A stretch of DNA of 64,000 nt from contig NZ_SWFM01000001.1 of assembly GCF_005144865.1 (NCBI RefSeq), forward strand, positions 992,001 through 1,056,000, given 5' to 3'. A program made the position numbers and the translations under genes. Each line of letters starts with the position of its first letter. Position 1 is the first letter of the stretch. The DNA comes from Guptibacillus hwajinpoensis. Lineage in GTDB: Bacteria > Bacillota > Bacilli > Bacillales > Guptibacillaceae. This document shows, one piece after another, positions 58,290 through 64,000 of this stretch. Below the pieces are notes generated by a model. It searched no databases and was not told where the DNA came from. It saw nothing but the letters and a program-made list of their open reading frames with translations.

Positions 58290-59075
58290 TTAAATCTCCA
58301 TTTCCCACCGCTCTTGTTGCGTTTTCTTCAACTGATCTTCTGTTTCCTGAGGATATACCGTGCGGAATTTATGGTTGTCTGCAGGAATGATTTCAATCAT
58401 TTTGTCGATCATATCTTTCGGATCGAACAGATCATTTAACGCAGCCTGCTGCTTCTCGATCTCTTCTCTTGGGGTAAAGTTCTTATCCTCATCGTACCAC
58501 TTCCACATTTCTTCAGCGCTTCGTTTGTTGAAGCCTGTATCGAACGCACCAGGATTAATGGTCGCGACCTGTACACCGAACTCTTTCAATTCATTATGCA
58601 TCGTCTGAGCAATACCTTCGAGAGCGTGCTTAGAAGCCGTGTATGGACCTACGAACGGAGTAGCTGAAATACCAGCCATCGAGCTCATGAACACGATCTT
58701 TCCACTACCTTTTTTCACAAACTTTTGCGCAGCAATCTGTGCAGTCTCAAGCGTTGCGAACACGTTCACCTCAAACAATGCGCGGAACCGATCCATTGGC
58801 ACCTCTCCGAGAGGACCACCTTCGTTGATCGCTGCGTTCGCTACGAAAATATCAAAATCGTACTCTTCGACCTGCTTGCGGTCCCGCTCATTTGTAATAT
58901 CGAGCTTGAATACGTCGATATCAAGATCCTGCTCACGTGCTTCACGCAGCAAGTCCGTTTTCTGTGACGTTAATTCAGTTGTTGCAATTATCTTATGTCC
59001 CTTCTTCGCTAGACCAAGTGAAGCACCGCGCGCAAGGCCACTCCCTGCACCTGTAATGAAAATTGTTTTACTCAT
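58290..59075 (-). CDS. Short-chain dehydrogenase/reductase
   Basis: 261-residue classical SDR: NAD(P) loop TGAGSGLARGASLGL (G-x3-G-x-G), NAAINEGG (the NNAG equivalent), catalytic Ser in VFMSSMAGIS and Tyr/Lys in YTASK. The C-terminal ~60 residues are charged and specific to this subgroup. The substrate is unknown. GAGGAATC lies before the ATG. Confidence 0.88.
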   Translation of the reverse strand: MSKTIFITGAGSGLARGASLGLAKKGHKIIATTELTSQKTDLLREAREQDLDIDVFKLDITNERDRKQVEEYDFDIFVANAAINEGGPLGEVPMDRFRALFEVNVFATLETAQIAAQKFVKKGSGKIVFMSSMAGISATPFVGPYTASKHALEGIAQTMHNELKEFGVQVATINPGAFDTGFNKRSAEEMWKWYDEDKNFTPREEIEKQQAALNDLFDPKDMIDKMIEIIPADNHKFRTVYPQETEDQLKKTQQERWEMEI

Positions 59076-59244
59076 CGTGATTCCTCCAATTCATTCGTTA
59101 ACTCCTGTCTTCCCGCTCATTCCTTGTTCAAAACAAAGTGAAGGTACTGAATGCGTTCAACATAAGATAGTAATTTCATCCGCCCCCAGAAGTAAAGTAG
59201 CTGACAGTAACACCTACTTGCCTCACCACTTTTAGATTTTGAGA

Positions 59245-59272
59245 TGGGACAAGAAACCTGTCCCTTTGTCCC
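59245..59272 (-). repeat. GGGACA-type repeat at end of ABC operon
   Basis: GGGACAAGAAACCTGTCCC with a further TTTGTCCC: a variant of the TCAGG...CCTGACCCC theme, but with imperfect arms. It begins 1 base after the stop codon of the last ABC gene. Confidence 0.55.
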
Positions 59273-59273
59273 T

Positions 59274-60044
59274 TCACAGCGATGCAGCGTCTAGCAAAGC
59301 CTTGGTATACGAATTCCTTCTTGATTTATAAAGATCATCTAGCTCAAACTGGTCAACCATCGACCCTTCCTTCAGAACGATGATTCTCTCACACAGAAAG
59401 GTCACCGCCCTAATATCATGCGAGATAAATAGGATCGTTATGTTCAATTGTTGCTGTAGTTCTTTTAAGAGAGTAAGAATCTGAACTTGAACCGTCACAT
59501 CAAGACTCGCTGTTGGTTCATCGCAAATGAGGAGTGAGGGTTCAAGGCTGATTGCCCTTGCGATATTTACTCGTTGCTTTTGACCTCCGCTAAGTTCGCC
59601 AGGGTAACGATCGGCTAGGTTACTATCGAGACCAACCAGCCCTAGAAGTTTTTCTGCAATGTCTTTATCAGAAAGACCATCCACCTCGATGAAAGAAGGT
59701 GTGAATTCACTGTAATTCTTCAGTGGCTCTAGGAGGCTTTTCCAGATTGGAAGCTTTGGGTTTAAGGCACTAGCTGCGTCCTGGAAAATCATCTGGACAT
59801 TCTTTCGGTACGCTCGTAAGGGAGCACGTTTCTTAGGCGCAATCGGACTTTCTTGAAAGGTGATGGCTCCCTCCTGATAGGACTCTAGACCGATCAAGAT
59901 TCTAGCTAATGTACTTTTCCCGCTTCCACTCTCTCCGACAACCCCAAGAGACTCACCTTGTTCCAAAGAAAAGGATAGCTGTTTCAAAGCTTGCAGGTTT
60001 TTGGAATACTGTTTTGATAGATTGTCGACTACTAGAATGCTCAT
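59274..60044 (-). CDS. Nickel/peptide ABC transporter ATPase 2 (DppF/NikE-like)
   Basis: 257 residues, Walker A GESGSGKS, Q-loop IFQDAASALNP, signature LSGGQKQR and Walker B LLICDEPTASLD. The ATG overlaps the preceding stop (ATGA), so the two ATPase genes are coupled. The C-terminus FELDDLYKSRRNSYTKALL is typical of OppF-type subunits. Last gene of the operon. Confidence 0.9.
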   Translation of the reverse strand: MSILVVDNLSKQYSKNLQALKQLSFSLEQGESLGVVGESGSGKSTLARILIGLESYQEGAITFQESPIAPKKRAPLRAYRKNVQMIFQDAASALNPKLPIWKSLLEPLKNYSEFTPSFIEVDGLSDKDIAEKLLGLVGLDSNLADRYPGELSGGQKQRVNIARAISLEPSLLICDEPTASLDVTVQVQILTLLKELQQQLNITILFISHDIRAVTFLCERIIVLKEGSMVDQFELDDLYKSRRNSYTKALLDAASL

Positions 60045-60859
60045 ATGGAATACACCCCCTCCGCGGACGATGCTTTTCGTTCCTTGGGAAGTGACAATAA
60101 CGAAGAACAAAGCTTTCTCGTATACGGGTGTTGATGGTGGAAGCGGATTTGCTCTGTTGGTCCATCTTCCACAATAGCTCCCTGGTACATCACATGCATT
60201 CGGTCAGACCACTTATACGCTTGTGCAAGATCATGCGTGATCATCATTACGGCACAGTCCGTTTCTCTGCGTGCTTTATCAATATACTTCAGCACCTTTT
60301 CACCATTCATCAAATCTAATGCCGTCGTGACTTCATCACAAATGAGCATGTTCGGCCTAAGAGCGAGTGTCATCGAAATGGCAGCACGCTGCACTTGTCC
60401 CCCGCTCAATTGAAATGGATAGCTATTGTAGACCCGTTCGCTTTCCAAACCGGTTTCTCTCAAAACAAGAAGAGCTGCTTCTTTCGCTGCCTTTTTGGAG
60501 ATGCGTTGATGGGTACGAATCGTTTCAATCATTTGCTGTCCGATTTTGATGTATGGGGTGAAACTTCCACGGTAGTCCTGAAAGATGATGCCGATTTCTT
60601 TCCCAAGTAGTAGGCGATGCTCGTTCTCACTCAGCTTCAATAAGTCTCGTCCCTTATACAAAATCTGCCCGTTCACTTTCATCTCGTCAGGTAGAATTCC
60701 GAGGATCGCTCTCGCGGTCAAACTTTTTCCGCTTCCACTTTCCCCGATCAAAGCAGCCATTTCCCCCCTCCCAATTTCCATATTGATGCCTTTAAGTAAG
60801 GGTTCGCCGCTCCTGCTTTCAATGGTTAAGTTGTTAACCGTCAGTAAACTGTTACTCAA
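60041..60859 (-). CDS. Nickel/peptide ABC transporter ATPase 1 (DppD/NikD-like)
   Basis: 272 residues, Walker A GESGSGKS, IIFQDYRGSFTPY, signature LSGGQVQR and Walker B LICDEVTTALD; the C-terminal oligopeptide-transporter extension QHPYTRKLCSSLLSL is present. Starts with TTG, after GGGAGGGG, overlapping the DppC-like stop by four bases. Confidence 0.9.
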   Translation of the reverse strand: MSNSLLTVNNLTIESRSGEPLLKGINMEIGRGEMAALIGESGSGKSLTARAILGILPDEMKVNGQILYKGRDLLKLSENEHRLLLGKEIGIIFQDYRGSFTPYIKIGQQMIETIRTHQRISKKAAKEAALLVLRETGLESERVYNSYPFQLSGGQVQRAAISMTLALRPNMLICDEVTTALDLMNGEKVLKYIDKARRETDCAVMMITHDLAQAYKWSDRMHVMYQGAIVEDGPTEQIRFHHQHPYTRKLCSSLLSLPKERKASSAEGVYSI

Positions 60860-61704
60860 ATTCGGCCCCTCCCTCTACGAATATCATAATGACTTTTCAG
60901 ACCATCTCCTAAAAGGTTAAAGCAAAGCACTGTTAGCATGATCGCTATCCCAGGATAAACCATTAACAAAGGCTTCACCTGAAAGTAACTTCTGCCGTCA
61001 TTAAGCATTGCTCCCCATTCTGGAATCGGTGGCTGTGCACCGAGACCGATATAGGAAAAGGAAGAAACGAGAAGAATCACCTTTCCAACATCAATCGCTG
61101 CCATGACAATGATATCTGGTATAACCTGTGGCAAGATGTGCATGCGGATCGTCTTCAACGAACTTGAATTCGCTGTTTGTGAAACGAGAACGTACTCCTT
61201 CTGTTTTTCCGTGAGGACAAGTCCGCGAACGACGCGCGCATACACAATCCATCTAACAAGAACGATCGCAATCAGAAGATTCGTCAGATTTGGTCCAAGG
61301 ATACCGGCAATTGCAATCGCCAAGATGAAATCAGGAAACGATAAGATACCATCTACGATTCTCATAAGAATGGCATCGACTTTACCTCCAATATACCCGG
61401 AGATGAGACCAACTGGTACGCCAATTAGAATGGCGACAACGATCGCAACGGTACCTAGTCCAATGGTCAGTTTCGCACCATATACAAGTCTCGCAAGTAT
61501 ATCTCTGCCAAGTTGATCGGTACCAAGCCAATGGATGGAAGAAGAATTTTGCAGTCTATTCCCCATATCCACTTGAAAAGGATCATGAGGAACAAGCGAC
61601 CCACCAATCAGCGTCACACTTGTGATGAACACGGCGAGCAGAAGGCCGAGAACGAGATTGACGTTTCCTAAAGACAATGATGTTCGGATAACGGCTGTTT
61701 TCAT
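60856..61704 (-). CDS. Nickel/peptide ABC transporter permease 2 (DppC/NikC-like)
   Basis: 282 residues from ATG 61704: N-terminal helix, then the conserved HWLGTDQLGRDILARLVYGA, six membrane segments in total, and the EAA-type motif around ARVVRGLVLTEKQKEYV. GGAGTCC in the end of the preceding gene is the ribosome binding site; one-base overlap. Confidence 0.9.
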   Translation of the reverse strand: MKTAVIRTSLSLGNVNLVLGLLLAVFITSVTLIGGSLVPHDPFQVDMGNRLQNSSSIHWLGTDQLGRDILARLVYGAKLTIGLGTVAIVVAILIGVPVGLISGYIGGKVDAILMRIVDGILSFPDFILAIAIAGILGPNLTNLLIAIVLVRWIVYARVVRGLVLTEKQKEYVLVSQTANSSSLKTIRMHILPQVIPDIIVMAAIDVGKVILLVSSFSYIGLGAQPPIPEWGAMLNDGRSYFQVKPLLMVYPGIAIMLTVLCFNLLGDGLKSHYDIRRGRGRI

Positions 61705-62654
61705 CACATGGACTCCTTTCCATTGTATAGTTGAGGGTTGATAATCACGTACATGATATCCACGACCAAGTTGGATACCACAACAAGAAAGCCAATGATC
61801 AGAATATAGCCCTGAATCACAGGATAATCGCGCGACATAACTGCGTTGACGATCAACTCCCCCATCCCAGGCCACGAGAAGAGAATTTCAATAACTGTCA
61901 CACCGCCAAGAAGACCGCCAATGCTTAACCCGAACATCGTAACGAGTGGGATGAGACTCCCCCTTAACGCATGAGAAAAAAGGATTCGTTTCTTCCCTAA
62001 TCCCCGTGCTTTAGCGGCTTCAATGTACGAGCTTTGCAATGTAGCGATTAAACGCTCTCGTAAAAGCCTAATATAAAGCGGAGCCATGGCGACACCAAGT
62101 GTGACAGAAGGAAGAATGAAGTGAGCGAGTGTCGCCTTTCCCATAACAGGCAGCAGATTCAATTGCACAGAGAAAACGTAAATCAACATGATTCCAAGCC
62201 AAAAACTAGGGATAGAAGCCCCCGTCAAAGCGGTCCACCTGCTCAGGTAATCCGGCCAGCGTCCTTCATATACAGCTCCCAACACACCCATCGGAACGGC
62301 TATAATAAAGAGCACAACCAAACCGCCAATTGATAAAGAAAGAGTTGCCGGCAGCTTTTCTAGAATCATGTCCAAAACCGGTCTTTTAGAAATCAAGGAC
62401 TCACCCAAATCCAGTTGAAGAACCCCAATGACCCACTCGCCATACTGCTCAAGAATGGGCCGGTCAAATTTGTATTCTTTCATTAACCGTTCCTCATCTG
62501 CTTTCGTTGCAGCCATGTCTTCCACGTTCAACATTGTCCTGATCGGGTCTCCCGGAGTAATCTTCATTAATAGAAAGGTAATAAAAGAGAGAACAAGAAC
62601 CATAATAATTAATTGAAGCATTCTCGATCCGATAATGAGTAGAAATTGTTTCAT
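61704..62654 (-). CDS. Nickel/peptide ABC transporter permease 1 (DppB/NikB-like)
   Basis: 316 residues, six membrane helices, with the family's LLMKITPGDPIRTMLN after helix 1 and EAA motif AKARGLGKKRILFSHALRGS. The ORF's GTG 62663 overlaps the ribosome binding site; ATG 62654 follows AGAAGGTG. Confidence 0.9.
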   Translation of the reverse strand: MKQFLLIIGSRMLQLIIMVLVLSFITFLLMKITPGDPIRTMLNVEDMAATKADEERLMKEYKFDRPILEQYGEWVIGVLQLDLGESLISKRPVLDMILEKLPATLSLSIGGLVVLFIIAVPMGVLGAVYEGRWPDYLSRWTALTGASIPSFWLGIMLIYVFSVQLNLLPVMGKATLAHFILPSVTLGVAMAPLYIRLLRERLIATLQSSYIEAAKARGLGKKRILFSHALRGSLIPLVTMFGLSIGGLLGGVTVIEILFSWPGMGELIVNAVMSRDYPVIQGYILIIGFLVVVSNLVVDIMYVIINPQLYNGKESM

Positions 62655-62720
62655 ACTGTTCACCTTCTAAACTGTTCTACGAGAAAAGTGAAAGCATCAA
62701 AAGATACTTTCACTCCTCTT

Positions 62721-64000
62721 CTATTCAACATCCATTTCATTTGTAATCAAATAATACTCTTCTGATCCCGGCTTCCAATTCTTCACCCGTTGGTTCACAC
62801 CGACAATAATATGGGGATGAAGAATGAAGGACTGCGATACTTCTTCTTGAACGATTTCAACTGCTCGCTTCTGCAAATCAATCCGTTTTTCAAGATCAGC
62901 TTCTTTGTTAAGCTGCTTCGTTAGGTTATTCACTTCTGGGATGTTAATCTGACCTGGATTTAAAGAACCGTCAGGCAAATAAGATACATTGAGAAAATAG
63001 CCACCGTCTCCGCGAGGCGCCGTTAAATTGGAATAAGTAACAAGATCCCATTCTTGTTGCTGCTCCCACAGGTAACTGTCAATGTTCTCAACTGTTACGA
63101 CGTTGACCTTGATTCCAAGATTAGCAGCCTCCGACTGAAAGTATTGAGCCATCATTGGAAGTTCTGGTCTGCCTTCATATGTTGCTAGAGTCAATTCAAG
63201 TTGCTTTCCATCCTTCTCTAGTTTTCCATCGGCATTTTTCTCATAGCCTGCTTCTCTTAACAGCATCTCAGCTTTCGCAGGATCATAGGCTGCAGGCTCT
63301 TTCTCGCTCGCAAACTTGAAATCCGGGTTAAATGGTCCACTGGCAGCTGTAGCGTGACCGTTCATGATTTCCTCAACAGCGACCGGTCGGTTCACTAACA
63401 GATCTAGGGCTTGCCGGACTTTCACATCCTGCAGTTCAGGTTTGGCGGAGTTATAGAGGAAGAAATGGACTCTTAAACTAGCAACCGATTCGACGCGCAG
63501 GTCGTTATGACTCTCGATTGGTTTCAATGATTCTGGAGGCAAGTGGTACGCGATATCCGCTTCGCCTGATTGAAGCGCTAGCGCACGAACATTTCCATCG
63601 GAGTTGAACTTGATGGTTACATGATCCAAGTTGGCCTCTCCATCCCAATACCTCGGATATTTCTTTAGTTTAATAGCTTCTTCTGATGAAAAGCTCTCCA
63701 CTTGGAAGGCACCCGTTGCAATCGGCTTTTCACCGATATTCTCAGCATCTGTCTTAATGATCGATGCATTGGTGTGAACGAGCTCTGATAAGAAAGCAGG
63801 ATACTCTTCTGTTGTCTTAAAGGTAATTTGCTGTCCATCCGCTTCCATCTTGTCGATCTTCAAAGCGGAATCTAGAGCTTCATTCACTTCAATAGCACGT
63901 TCAAAAGAAGCTTTGACTGCTTCCCCGTCCATTGTGGAGCCATCATGAAACGTCACATCATCTCTTAGAGTGAATACCCATGTTGTTTCGTCCTTCTGCT
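62721..64000 (-). CDS. Substrate-binding protein, SBP family 5 (partial)
   Basis: The visible ~425 residues are the C-terminal part of a family 5 solute-binding lipoprotein; the N-terminus and signal peptide lie beyond the window (reading continues at the edge as WVFTLRDDVTFHDGS). GAFQVESFSSEEAIKLKKYP and AAYDPAKAEMLLREAGYE are family motifs. It heads the operon of two permeases and two ATPases. The substrate (nickel, metallophore or peptide) cannot be told here. Confidence 0.88.
   Translation of the reverse strand, partial: QKDETTWVFTLRDDVTFHDGSTMDGEAVKASFERAIEVNEALDSALKIDKMEADGQQITFKTTEEYPAFLSELVHTNASIIKTDAENIGEKPIATGAFQVESFSSEEAIKLKKYPRYWDGEANLDHVTIKFNSDGNVRALALQSGEADIAYHLPPESLKPIESHNDLRVESVASLRVHFFLYNSAKPELQDVKVRQALDLLVNRPVAVEEIMNGHATAASGPFNPDFKFASEKEPAAYDPAKAEMLLREAGYEKNADGKLEKDGKQLELTLATYEGRPELPMMAQYFQSEAANLGIKVNVVTVENIDSYLWEQQQEWDLVTYSNLTAPRGDGGYFLNVSYLPDGSLNPGQINIPEVNNLTKQLNKEADLEKRIDLQKRAVEIVQEEVSQSFILHPHIIVGVNQRVKNWKPGSEEYYLITNEMDVE

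Overview
The window comes from a low-GC, endospore-forming member of the Bacillales. The evidence is a set of sporulation-type genes (YjcZ-like peptide, SPOCS/DUF3794 coat proteins, a collagen-like exosporium protein, sporulenol/hopene-type cyclase), Gram-positive signal peptides and lipoboxes, GGAGG ribosome binding sites with frequent GTG/TTG starts, and close relatives of Bacillus BceRSAB, YjlC-Ndh, ComK, YqfL and InhA. A halotolerant or alkaliphilic Bacillaceae genus is a guess only. No tRNA, rRNA, CRISPR array, prophage or insertion sequence was seen.

Layout. 0-6.7 kb: mprF converges on immune inhibitor A (inhA), which is followed by a lipoprotein that resembles the InhA propeptide. 6.7-11 kb: TetR regulator divergent from an RND exporter with two matching operator-like sites. 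11-16.5 kb: a vanadium-haloperoxidase-like protein, then three decayed genes (DUF421 remnant, frameshifted APH kinase, GNAT with an amber codon), a carboxymuconolactone decarboxylase-like protein and an MDR reductase. 16.6-20.6 kb: pentapeptide protein and a four-gene ECF sigma operon (sigma, zinc-finger anti-sigma, TM2-like triplicated membrane protein, LiaF-like protein). 20.8-26.4 kb: spore surface cluster. 26.5-36.4 kb: PAS-STAS regulator, ASCH protein, terpene cyclase, DoxX, secreted M14 carboxypeptidase, yjlC-ndh, DUF2785. 36.4-42.3 kb: comK and a complete bceRSAB-type module with a predicted BceR box. 42.3-48.2 kb: zincin-like protein, a SAM-I riboswitch in front of a small orphan gene, small membrane proteins, a K+ channel, a GNAT and a secreted HNH nuclease. 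48.6-52.3 kb: PPDK regulatory protein and pyruvate phosphate dikinase behind CcpN-like sites. 52.4-58 kb: a mannitol-type PTS operon that also carries a ribulose-phosphate-epimerase homologue and a hexuloisomerase homologue, divergent from a DeoR regulator and separated from it by a 10-bp periodic operator. 58-64 kb: SDR dehydrogenase and a nickel/peptide ABC transporter cut by the window edge.

Running through all of this is a family of about 18 short palindromes built on GGGGTCAGG...CCTGACCCC, plus a second family (about 5 copies) built on GGTGCCTGTCACC. Most lie at gene ends and could form hairpins in RNA or DNA. Paired substitutions in the arms suggest the hairpin itself is under selection. 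One copy lies inside the mprF reading frame, and several copies of both families carry short tandem duplications at the left edge.

The items most worth following up are the SAM riboswitch on an orphan gene, the lipoprotein related to the InhA propeptide, the hexitol PTS operon with its unusual enzymes and operator, the palindrome families, and a terminator-ended short transcript candidate opposite comK.
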